From NCBI GenBank assembly GCA_903844735.1, contig CAIMUX010000136.1, positions 1 through 64,000 on the forward strand: 64,000 bases of DNA, given 5' to 3'. Below are positions 51,473 to 59,227 of the stretch, in pieces; position 1 is the stretch's first letter, and the number at the start of each line of letters is the position of its first letter. Position numbers and translations under genes: made by a program. The stretch is from Candidatus Eiseniibacteriota bacterium (GTDB taxonomy: Bacteria; Eisenbacteria; RBG-16-71-46; CAIMUX01). Under the pieces are notes generated by a model. That model was not told the origin of the DNA, ran no database searches, and was given only the letters and a program-made list of their open reading frames with translations.

Positions 51473-52990
51473 ATGCCACTACCCATCAAACCGCCCGCCA
51501 ACCTCCTCTACGAAGAGGAGAAATGGAAGAAGGGACCCGCGGGCCCCAAGGTTCCGCACGGCTACCGGCGGTGGGACGTCCCGATCATGTACCCGTTCGA
51601 GGCTCTCGCTGCCCTCGTCGACGTCGACGGCAAGAAGATGGACGCCGAGGCACTGGCCGACTACAACTTCGGCACCAAGAAGATCCCGCAGCCCGCGCGG
51701 GAGGGAGGTGTCGTCTGGTATCTGCTCACCTTCGCCGGCTTCGAACAGGAAGACCCGGTGGTGTGGACTACCGGCGGCGGAGCGTGGCTCTGGGTCCCCG
51801 GCCAGGCCACGATCGAGGAAAACCTGGGAACGCTGGGCGAGCTACGGAAGAAGAAGCCGCCCCCTCTCCCGGTCCCGCCGCGGCCAGCTCCCGATGCGCC
51901 GATACGCCTTGCCGCCCGCAGCCAGCCGCAGGGACCGCAGGCGGTCACCACGATCGACCAGAAGCTCCTTCCGGGTGACGTCCTGCTCTCCGAGCACCAG
52001 GAAGATGACTTCATCCAGGCGATGACGCTGACCTGGCCGACCCACGCCGGGATCTGCGTCAAGCCCCAGACTGATACCGCCGTCGATGCGATGCCGGGCC
52101 GCCAGGACCACGCCGTCAACACGACGGAGATTTCGAAGAAGTTCTTTCACGAATACGAATCACCGGGCGGCGGCCTCATCTACCGCTACACGGGCGGCGG
52201 GGACCCGGCGAAGAACAAGCAGGTCGGGCTCGCGGCCGCGAACTGGGCTGAGGCGCAGGTGGGCCGGGAGTATCACTTCACCTTGAAGAGCCCGATCCTG
52301 GGTGAACAACGCGATGCCAAGGAGAACGTGCAGAGCTTTCGCTTCGAGGTTCCCGAACAGAAGTTCGACGCCAAGGGCCAGGCGATCGATGCGAAGGATC
52401 AGCCGATCATGATCATGACCAAGACGAAGGGGGAGATTCGCAAGCTTCATGACATCTACTGTGCGGAGTTGGTTTGGCGGGCCTACCGCTTCGGCGCCGG
52501 GGTGGCTCTGGTCGACCCGAAGCGCTTCTTCTGCATGTACGACCACCCCAATCGGGTCGTGACCGGATTGGTGGCGTTCCAGATACAAGCGGAAGCGGAG
52601 ACGGAATACAGCGGACGGATCAAGCCGGGATCCTCGCCGACCCTAGAGGGGATCAAGAAGGGGTTCTCGTCGTTCTGGGGCCACATGGCGACCCGCGCGC
52701 TCGCCCGCAAGATCGTCATCAAGAAGATGCGGACCAAGCACACCGGCTACCTTTGTGCGCCGCATCAGTTCCTGGAGTCGACGCTGCTGACGAAGGTCCG
52801 CTCGGTCAAGCCCAGCAAGTACCTGAACAAGCACGAGGTGTACAACTTCCACCAAGCCGACATCCATCCGCTGGACGTAGTGGAGAATCTGGAGGCGGGC
52901 GAGCTCGCGTTCAAGAAGTGGTGCAAGGCGAACTCCGAGGTCTGCGAGACGTCGGTCGACGATCCGCTGCATCTGCAGCCCAAGGTGTGA
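51473..52990 (+). CDS. Permuted papain-like putative T6SS cargo, copy 2
   Basis: 505 residues, paralogous over its full length to the gene at 48630. Shared features are PIKPPANLLYEE, YNFGTKKIP, the LWVPG strand, a KKKPPPLPVPPRPAP linker, LPGDVLLSEHQEDD, WPTHAGIC (His191), IYCAELVWRAYRFGAG (Cys330) and KHTGYLCAPHQFLES. The N-terminal 120 residues and the core flanks diverge most, while the catalytic blocks are nearly identical. Both copies keep the His/Cys pair, so both should be active. It ends 103 bases from the convergent DUF6484 gene. Confidence 0.72.
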   Translation: MPLPIKPPANLLYEEEKWKKGPAGPKVPHGYRRWDVPIMYPFEALAALVDVDGKKMDAEALADYNFGTKKIPQPAREGGVVWYLLTFAGFEQEDPVVWTTGGGAWLWVPGQATIEENLGTLGELRKKKPPPLPVPPRPAPDAPIRLAARSQPQGPQAVTTIDQKLLPGDVLLSEHQEDDFIQAMTLTWPTHAGICVKPQTDTAVDAMPGRQDHAVNTTEISKKFFHEYESPGGGLIYRYTGGGDPAKNKQVGLAAANWAEAQVGREYHFTLKSPILGEQRDAKENVQSFRFEVPEQKFDAKGQAIDAKDQPIMIMTKTKGEIRKLHDIYCAELVWRAYRFGAGVALVDPKRFFCMYDHPNRVVTGLVAFQIQAEAETEYSGRIKPGSSPTLEGIKKGFSSFWGHMATRALARKIVIKKMRTKHTGYLCAPHQFLESTLLTKVRSVKPSKYLNKHEVYNFHQADIHPLDVVENLEAGELAFKKWCKANSEVCETSVDDPLHLQPKV

Positions 52991-53052
52991 GCCGCCAGGC
53001 CGCGCCGCCCCGCGCCCCGCTCGACCCGTCGGAGGAAGAGGAGGAGGACCGG

Positions 53053-53092
53053 CGCGGGCCCGCGTCCGCAGGGCCGGGACGCGCGGACCCGC
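53053..53092. terminator. GC-rich hairpin between convergent T6SS gene groups
   Basis: Imperfect arms GCGGGCCCGCGTCC (about 53053-53068) and GGGACGCGCGGACCCGC (about 53076-53092) could fold in transcripts from both directions. There is no T-run. Confidence 0.35.
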
Positions 53093-53093
53093 T

Positions 53094-53876
53094 TCAGTTC
53101 AGCTTGATCTCTTCGCCGGTGACGACCACGTCACCTCCGGCCGCGAGAGACACCTCGCCGCGCGCAAGGAAGTCGATCGCGTCGGCGGCAAATGTCAGCC
53201 GTCCGGCGATTTCCAGCCGCTGATTGGCGCACGCCAGGCGCAGCACGGGACCGGCGGGCGTGGGTAAAATCGCCAGCAGCGGCGCCCCGTCGGCATCGCG
53301 AATCTCCAACGTCTCGTCGTTCTTCATGGTCAGCGCCGCGGCCGCGTGGCTCACCGCCGTACGCTCGCGCAAGCCATCGATCACGCCGACAACCAGCGGC
53401 TCGGGCCAGTTGCCGGGCTGGAGCAGAAGCACGCGATCCTCGCGGCGCACGGGTAGATGCGCGAGTGTAGCCAGCCACCGATCCTGCTCGCCGGCGCCGG
53501 CGTCGGTGCGGACCAGAACCCGCCCAGCCAGGGTCGGGTGCGCGTCGTCGATACAGAGGCCGACGAGCGCGGAAGAGCCGGGACCGGGACTCGCGGCCGG
53601 CTTCGCGGCCTCCGTCAGGACCTCGGGCTGCGGCAGGATCGCCCCATGCGGTTCGTTCGACTCGCAAATCGGCTCGGACGAACGACCCGAGTCCACCCGA
53701 TCGGACGCCGCCGTGGCCTCGGCAATGATCTCCACCAAGTCGGGAGCAAGGCCCCTCACCGGGAAACACGCGCGCTGCCCCGACGTGCAACCGGCGATCG
53801 CTTCCAGACCCGTCGGTTCGGACACGGCCGGCATCCCGGCCGGGGACTTGGACGGAAGCCTCGGTTCTCGCATCAT
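53094..53876 (-). CDS. DUF6484-domain T6SS-associated protein
   Basis: 260 residues; the ATG at 53876 overlaps the TGA of the DUF2169 gene (ATGA). The N-terminal ~95 residues are disordered. The DUF6484-like core (about 100-165: ALVGLCIDDAHPTLAGRVLV, WPEPLVVGVIDGL) is a small beta module. The C-terminus (about 185-260) has short gp5-like beta strands (LRLACANQRLEIAGRLTFAA, LAAGGDVVVTGEEIKL). The family occurs next to VgrG and DUF2169 genes and probably helps attach cargo to the spike. Last gene of the minus-strand cluster. Confidence 0.72.
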   Translation of the reverse strand: MMREPRLPSKSPAGMPAVSEPTGLEAIAGCTSGQRACFPVRGLAPDLVEIIAEATAASDRVDSGRSSEPICESNEPHGAILPQPEVLTEAAKPAASPGPGSSALVGLCIDDAHPTLAGRVLVRTDAGAGEQDRWLATLAHLPVRREDRVLLLQPGNWPEPLVVGVIDGLRERTAVSHAAAALTMKNDETLEIRDADGAPLLAILPTPAGPVLRLACANQRLEIAGRLTFAADAIDFLARGEVSLAAGGDVVVTGEEIKLN

Positions 53877-55108
53877 GGGTTGCCCTCCTCGCCGGCCCGC
53901 AGCTCCGCCACGCGCTCACGCACCGGAACCGGCGCCTGGAAGTCGACCGGCATCGAGCCGTCGAGCGAAGCCCGCACGGGAATATGTTTGTGAATGCCGG
54001 GAAGGAACGGCCGGGGGAGCGGAACATCGGCCGCGAAGACAAGGTTCAAACGCAGCTCCTCGGGGCGGCAGACGATGTGGTGAAGACGCGCCGGCCTCAC
54101 CGTCTTCTTTCCCTCGATCTCGAAGACGATCTTCCGGTCGGTGACGGGCAGCACGAACTCCAGAAGGTCGAACTCCGGGTGCATGCCGGTCACCGACAAC
54201 ACCTGGCCGTCGCCGGGACGGGTGATGACGAGACCGTGGCTGGCCCCCTGGAAGAAGCGGGCGTCCACGGTTCCTCCCGGGCACCGGTTGCGCCGGAAGT
54301 CCTCACCGACGAACCCCCGCTTCACTTCGGCGAGGATGCCGTCGTCAGGCGCGGGAAACCACGGATCGACGTCGGGACCGAACCAGCAGGCGCGCGGGTA
54401 CATGATCGGGCTCGTCCAGTCCATGCACCAGGGTAGCGGCTGCCGCCACCAGGCCTTCGCATCGCACGTGATGAGACGATCGTCGGCGAGCGGGTCCGCC
54501 GGGTCCTCCAGGCATGGTGCGAACATCTTCGGGACCTCGCCATCGTGCACCAGGTACCCCATGCCGAACGGATTTCGCGGGTACATCCCCGGATGCTCGA
54601 ACTGCACGCGCATCGCCATGGCCGGTATTTCGGTGAAGATCTTCTGGTCGGCGCCCGGCACCGGCACCCGCCAGTCGATCCCCCCGTAGGCCTGGGCCCA
54701 CGTCATCGGCATCGTGAGGAACGGTTCGGGCGCGCCGATCCGCGGACGGCCAGCCTCCCAGGTGATCGGGCGCGGTCCCCACACCGTCACGTCCTTGCGC
54801 GTGTCGCCCAGGCACACCCGCACCGAGAGGCGCGGCGCCGACTTGCCCTGCGGCGCGCACGCCGAGCCCTGGATCACCAGGTCCGTGAACGGTTTCGCCA
54901 GCCAAAAATCGCTGCCGCCGATCTTCGGGCGCTCCAGCTCGGGGTCGCGCCAGTCGTGGAGCAGCGGCTCGGCCGGAGCGGGGACGCACTGGCCCGGCGC
55001 GATGGCGTAGGTGAGCTTGAACAGCGCGTGCGCCTGTTCCGTCTCGCCGCGCAGCGGCGTGAGGATGACCTCGGCGTCGTAGCCTTCGTGAGCAGGTGTG
55101 CGTGCCAT
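53873..55108 (-). CDS. DUF2169 T6SS adaptor/chaperone (copy 1)
   Basis: 411 residues; its ATG (55108-55106) shares one base with the TGA of the PAAR-like gene. Family hallmarks are FTDLVIQGSACAPQGKS, LTMPMTWAQAYGGIDWRVP, YPRNPFGMGYL and the C-terminal ARLHHIVCRPEELRLNLVF. DUF2169 proteins are adaptors that load PAAR-type proteins and cargo onto VgrG. This copy is longer than the second DUF2169 gene at 55956. Confidence 0.85.
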   Translation of the reverse strand: MARTPAHEGYDAEVILTPLRGETEQAHALFKLTYAIAPGQCVPAPAEPLLHDWRDPELERPKIGGSDFWLAKPFTDLVIQGSACAPQGKSAPRLSVRVCLGDTRKDVTVWGPRPITWEAGRPRIGAPEPFLTMPMTWAQAYGGIDWRVPVPGADQKIFTEIPAMAMRVQFEHPGMYPRNPFGMGYLVHDGEVPKMFAPCLEDPADPLADDRLITCDAKAWWRQPLPWCMDWTSPIMYPRACWFGPDVDPWFPAPDDGILAEVKRGFVGEDFRRNRCPGGTVDARFFQGASHGLVITRPGDGQVLSVTGMHPEFDLLEFVLPVTDRKIVFEIEGKKTVRPARLHHIVCRPEELRLNLVFAADVPLPRPFLPGIHKHIPVRASLDGSMPVDFQAPVPVRERVAELRAGEEGNP

Positions 55109-55959
55109 CAGAGTGTCACCGGGGTGCCCAGAGTCTGGCCCGCCCCCGTCGTGTCCCCCCGTGCGCCCGGAACGTTGCCCGTCGCCACCACCGACGGCTG
55201 ACCGGCGGCGGCCATGGGGCTGATGGCAACCTGACCGCCCAGGAACGGAAGACCGGCCGAAACCGTGATCGTCGGGTTGCCGAGAAGCGAGCTGGTGATG
55301 AAACCAGACAGGATCGCGGGACCCGAGAGCCCTTTGACGGAATTGCTGAGCGCGGTCCCCAGAACATTCTCCATCAACACGCCCAGGCCTCGTCCTCCGA
55401 AGACCTGGTCAAACGGGATCTTGGAGAAGAGGTAGTCGGTGGCCATGGAGAAGACGATGGTGATCACGCCGACCAGGATGTCGAGCCAGGTGAGGCCCAC
55501 CTGCACGCCGTTGAAGACATTGATCATGGAATGCGTCGTGGGCGCCCCGATCGGATCGCCGCACGTCATCATCGGAATCGGCGGGAGGCCGAAGCACTGG
55601 GCGCAGGCCACCGCGGTGCCGTTCATCTTCACCGTGCTCGCCGCGAAGACCGGCTTACGGCTCGAGAACGGCCAGAACATCGGATAGGCGATGTTCGGGG
55701 CCGGCGGAATCGTGACGTCCGGAATCATCATGCCGCAGTCGTGGCCGTCGAGCACGATCCAGAATCCTCGATGCGTCACCGGTTTGCCGCCGTTGCTGAA
55801 TTTGTTCTGGTTCGCCAGAAAGCCCAGCGTCCACATCATCGTGCAGATCATCTCGATCGAGGGCGTCGGAACCGGCGCCGGAATCGCCGGCGGCGCCAGC
55901 ATGTTGTGCGTGAGAGCGCCGACGGAGAAGTCGTAGATGACGTTGATCTTGACCTTCAT
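55108..55959 (-). CDS. PAAR-like (DUF4150-type) T6SS tip protein
   Basis: 283 residues from the ATG at 55959, which follows GGAGGCCCACG; an open start at 55977 is weaker. It has the marks of DUF4150/PAAR-like tips: GGKPVTHRGFWIVLDGHDCG, IPDVTIPPAPNIAYP, FAASTVKMNGTAVACAQCFG and IPMMTCGDPIGAPTTHSMIN. The C-terminal half (about 150-283) is hydrophobic (LTWLDILVGVITIVFSM) with Gly/Ser-rich stretches. This extension may be a cargo domain that inserts in a membrane, or only structural. It lies between two DUF2169 adaptor genes with 4-nt and 1-nt overlaps. Confidence 0.75.
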   Translation of the reverse strand: MKVKINVIYDFSVGALTHNMLAPPAIPAPVPTPSIEMICTMMWTLGFLANQNKFSNGGKPVTHRGFWIVLDGHDCGMMIPDVTIPPAPNIAYPMFWPFSSRKPVFAASTVKMNGTAVACAQCFGLPPIPMMTCGDPIGAPTTHSMINVFNGVQVGLTWLDILVGVITIVFSMATDYLFSKIPFDQVFGGRGLGVLMENVLGTALSNSVKGLSGPAILSGFITSSLLGNPTITVSAGLPFLGGQVAISPMAAAGQPSVVATGNVPGARGDTTGAGQTLGTPVTL

Positions 55960-57002
55960 CGTGGGCCTCCGTCCCAACTCTCATCGAGACGAAGGCGCGC
56001 AGTACGTGGTTCCCCGTCAGGCGGCGGCACCGGGATCCAGCCGCGAAAGACCAGATAGCAGCGCGACTCCTCCGGTAGGAGCACGAGGACCTGCGGGGCC
56101 AGATCGATCGTCCGCGTGGAGCCGTTCGTGTGCAGATCCACCCGCACGCCCAACCGCGGCAGCGGGAACGACCAGGAGCCTCGTTCCGTGACTCCCCGGA
56201 CCTCGACCACGGCTCCGGCCTCCGGCGCGTGTGGAAGAACCCAATCCGGGTGTGCCCGGTGGAAAACACCGGGACCGATCTGCGGTCCGTCCGGGCCGTC
56301 CTGCATCAGGCGCAGCGCGTGGATCGCGGACGTGGTCGGCACCGGCGCCCAGCAGGCCGGCTCGGGAGAATCCTCCCAGACGCTCACCGGGCTGTCGGGA
56401 CGCTCGACGTTGGGCAGGAGGCGCGTGGGATCGAACTTCGGATAGCCCTTGGGAGATTTCATCTGCTTGCCCAACGCCGCAGCGTCGGGTGACGGGTCCC
56501 AACCCCGGCCGACCGCATTTCGCACATCGGACAGATCGACAAACGACTCCCGGTCGATCTCCACCGCGCAGGTGCCTCCGAAGGCCCGTTCCCACGTGAG
56601 CGGCATCACCCCGAACGGCTCGGGATCGGTGGGGCGCTGGCGGAGGCGTTGTTTCTCCCAGCGCCGGTCGCCGGTGACCAAAAGCTCGCGCCGCGTGGAG
56701 CCGACCGCCAGAGACACGCTCATGCGCGTGCACGGCGCGCCGCCGGGGGCACGGGCTTGGCCGAACAGCACGACCTCGAAGACCGGATCACAACGCGGCA
56801 GATCGTCGCGCGGCAGGTCGCCGAGCGGCGTCGGCGTGTCCTTGGGCAGCAGCTCCAGCGGGGCCTGGGTCTCGAGTTCCGCCTTTCCGCCGGCGATGTT
56901 GAACGTGGCCTTGGCCACGGCCGTCGCCACGCGCCGGCCGAATCCGGGCATCTCGCTGACGGCCAGCGTTGCGGGCAACGGATGTGGATTCGCAAGCTCC
57001 AT
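55956..57002 (-). CDS. DUF2169 T6SS adaptor/chaperone (copy 2)
   Basis: 348 residues. The stop overlaps the start of the PAAR-like gene by 4 bases (ATGA), and the start lies 10 bases after vgrG. Hallmarks are LELLPKDTPTPLGDLPRDD, GVMPLTWERAFGG, YPKFDPTRLLPNVERPDSPV and a final beta segment with CYLVFRGWIPV. Two DUF2169 copies around one PAAR-like gene suggest that each serves a different partner. Confidence 0.83.
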   Translation of the reverse strand: MELANPHPLPATLAVSEMPGFGRRVATAVAKATFNIAGGKAELETQAPLELLPKDTPTPLGDLPRDDLPRCDPVFEVVLFGQARAPGGAPCTRMSVSLAVGSTRRELLVTGDRRWEKQRLRQRPTDPEPFGVMPLTWERAFGGTCAVEIDRESFVDLSDVRNAVGRGWDPSPDAAALGKQMKSPKGYPKFDPTRLLPNVERPDSPVSVWEDSPEPACWAPVPTTSAIHALRLMQDGPDGPQIGPGVFHRAHPDWVLPHAPEAGAVVEVRGVTERGSWSFPLPRLGVRVDLHTNGSTRTIDLAPQVLVLLPEESRCYLVFRGWIPVPPPDGEPRTARLRLDESWDGGPR

Positions 57003-57012
57003 GGTCGCGGCC

Positions 57013-59214
57013 CTAGCCGTTATGCTCCACCGACGCGCCGGTGATTGTCACGCCGCCCGAGCCGTTCACCGCCACCGTGGCCCCACGGACGGTGTTCGCG
57101 CCGGTGGCCTCGCAGGTGAGGGTGGCGGCGGAGACCGTGCAGTTGCTGTCCGCGAGGATGTTGACCGTGGCGCCCTGCAGGTCCGTCGGACCGCTCGCGC
57201 CGATAGTGATCTGGGAAGAGCTGATCGTGATGTCGGCCGGCGTCATGACAATCTGACTGCCGCCCACCTGCAGGGTGATCTGGCTGTCGGCCTGGATCGT
57301 GATCTGCGGCGCCCCTATCGCGACCTGGGTGGAAGAAACCACGCGGATGTCAGCGGCGCTCGTGATGTCCTGCGCGCCGACGGACATGATCAACAGCGTT
57401 CCCGTCACCGAGGTCGACTGGGCCCCGCCGATGACACGGGTTTCGTCGGCATCGATCGTAGTATTGACGTTACCCACCACATGGTCGGTGCGGTTCTGGT
57501 TGACGGTGATCGACACATCCTGCGTCACCTCCTCGGTGACGTTCTTGCGCACGATCGTGCTCTTGTTCCCCTTCACCTCCTCCGTTGAGTCGTTGTCGAT
57601 GACCTTGTGCCGGTCATGCCCGACGTTCAGGCTCTGGTCGTGGCCGATCCCCTCGCTGTTGTCGTTCCCGACGACCGTGTTCCAGTCTTTCTCCGCGTGG
57701 AGGAAGATCTCCTCCGAACCCTTGGCATCCTCAAAGCGCAGTTCGTTGAATCCCCCGCCCCCCACCGATGACTCCGACTTGATCGTGCTCTTGGTCTTGT
57801 CGGCGGGCAGATCGTAGGGCGGCGGATTGGCGCCGTTGTACAGGCTACCGGTAACCAACGGGCGATCCGGATCCCCTTCCAGGAACTGCACGATCACCTC
57901 GTGTCCGATCCGCGGGACGAAGAGCGCGCCCCAACCCGGCCCGGCCCAGCTCTGGCCTACCCGCATCCAGCAGGACATGGCGTCGTTTTGCCCATCGTGG
58001 CGGCTCCAGTGGAACTCCACCCGGATGCGGCAGTGCTGGTCGACGTCGATCTCCTCTCCATCGGCGCCGACCACGCGGGCGGTCTGCGGGCCGCGGATCC
58101 GAGGAACCGGGGTCCGCCGCGGGGCCCGCCAGTGGGCGTCGCCGGGAACGCACTCGATGCAGTTGTGGTAGACGGTGTGCCCCTCTTGGGCCGCCTCCTC
58201 CTGCGCCGCCTGCTCCTGGCTTCCGGAGTGCATCACGCGAATGATCTGGTACTCGATGTTGAATGCTTCGCGGTGGTGGTCCGCGAGAGTGAATCGGCGC
58301 GCCGGGCGCAACCGGGGCACGTTGCTCTCCCCGGTCATGGAGATATCCCCGGATCGCAACGCCTCCAGCAGGAAGGTCGGAAGGGGCTCGGCGACCGTGG
58401 CATTGATCACGCCGCCCGGGTAGTCGTAGTCGGAGAGCACTTCCTGGTCAAAGGCCGGCTCCTGATCGGCAGTCAACTTCTCTTCAAGACTCTGCGACGG
58501 GTGCCGGAAGTCGTATTCCCGCAGAACGACCTTCGTCGGGCGGACTTCCCGGCGGGCTCTGAATTGCCAGATCTGCCCCTGCGAGGCCACGCCCATCCCA
58601 GGATCCCGGAAGGGAATGTTGGCGTCGCCTTCGATCGCCGGCCGCTCGTCCGGCCGATCGTCAATCACGAGCACGGCGCCGTCCTCGGACTGATCGAAGT
58701 AGTAAATGAACCCCTCGGCCTCCATGAGCCGACAGATGAAATCCCAATCGCTCTCGCGGTACTGAACGCACTGCTCCCGGTATCGGTGGTCGTCATCCGC
58801 GGTGATCTGGAACCGGTCCGACGGAACGCCATCATCTTCCAGCACGTGGCGGATGATGTCCGCGACCGGCAGATCTTCGTAGATCCGCGAGCGACGGATC
58901 AGGGTCAGAGGCCAGACTCCGGGCACCAGGGTCGCCCGGTAGCGCGCGAAGCGACGCCCGAAGCCGATCGCCTCGAACGCGGAGACGATCCCGTGGACAT
59001 AGCGCTCCCCGTCCGGCTCACTGAAGACCAGCTTTCCGGCCTGCCCGACCACCTCCTCAAAATCGATGTCCGCGTCCTCCGACGCCAGCTCGATTTCGAA
59101 CCGGAATAACTCGGAGACCCCCTCCGCTCCGCGGAAGGAGGTGACCAGCAAGTCGGTGGGACCGAAATCACCCGCCTCGAAGGTGAAGTGGATCGGCGTC
59201 GTTTCGTCAGCCAT
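57013..59214 (-). CDS. VgrG spike protein (TssI)
   Basis: 733 residues from the ATG at 59214 (GGGAGGAACCG upstream); an open start at 59238 is in the clpV end. The gp27-like part (about 1-370: LFRFEIELASEDADIDFEEV, RHVLEDDGVPSDRFQI, YYFDQSEDGAVLVID) is followed by the gp5 OB-fold (about 375-490: RIRVEFHWSRHDGQNDAMSC, SWAGPGWGALFVPRIGHEVI, VTGSLYNGANPP). The needle-like end is Thr/Val/Ile-rich beta repeats (about 540-733) of the form NITIxADxxITLxV. It has no extra catalytic domain, so cargo should arrive through the downstream PAAR/DUF2169/DUF6484 genes. Confidence 0.95.
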   Translation of the reverse strand: MADETTPIHFTFEAGDFGPTDLLVTSFRGAEGVSELFRFEIELASEDADIDFEEVVGQAGKLVFSEPDGERYVHGIVSAFEAIGFGRRFARYRATLVPGVWPLTLIRRSRIYEDLPVADIIRHVLEDDGVPSDRFQITADDDHRYREQCVQYRESDWDFICRLMEAEGFIYYFDQSEDGAVLVIDDRPDERPAIEGDANIPFRDPGMGVASQGQIWQFRARREVRPTKVVLREYDFRHPSQSLEEKLTADQEPAFDQEVLSDYDYPGGVINATVAEPLPTFLLEALRSGDISMTGESNVPRLRPARRFTLADHHREAFNIEYQIIRVMHSGSQEQAAQEEAAQEGHTVYHNCIECVPGDAHWRAPRRTPVPRIRGPQTARVVGADGEEIDVDQHCRIRVEFHWSRHDGQNDAMSCWMRVGQSWAGPGWGALFVPRIGHEVIVQFLEGDPDRPLVTGSLYNGANPPPYDLPADKTKSTIKSESSVGGGGFNELRFEDAKGSEEIFLHAEKDWNTVVGNDNSEGIGHDQSLNVGHDRHKVIDNDSTEEVKGNKSTIVRKNVTEEVTQDVSITVNQNRTDHVVGNVNTTIDADETRVIGGAQSTSVTGTLLIMSVGAQDITSAADIRVVSSTQVAIGAPQITIQADSQITLQVGGSQIVMTPADITISSSQITIGASGPTDLQGATVNILADSNCTVSAATLTCEATGANTVRGATVAVNGSGGVTITGASVEHNG

Positions 59215-59227
59215 CGGTTCCTCCCGT

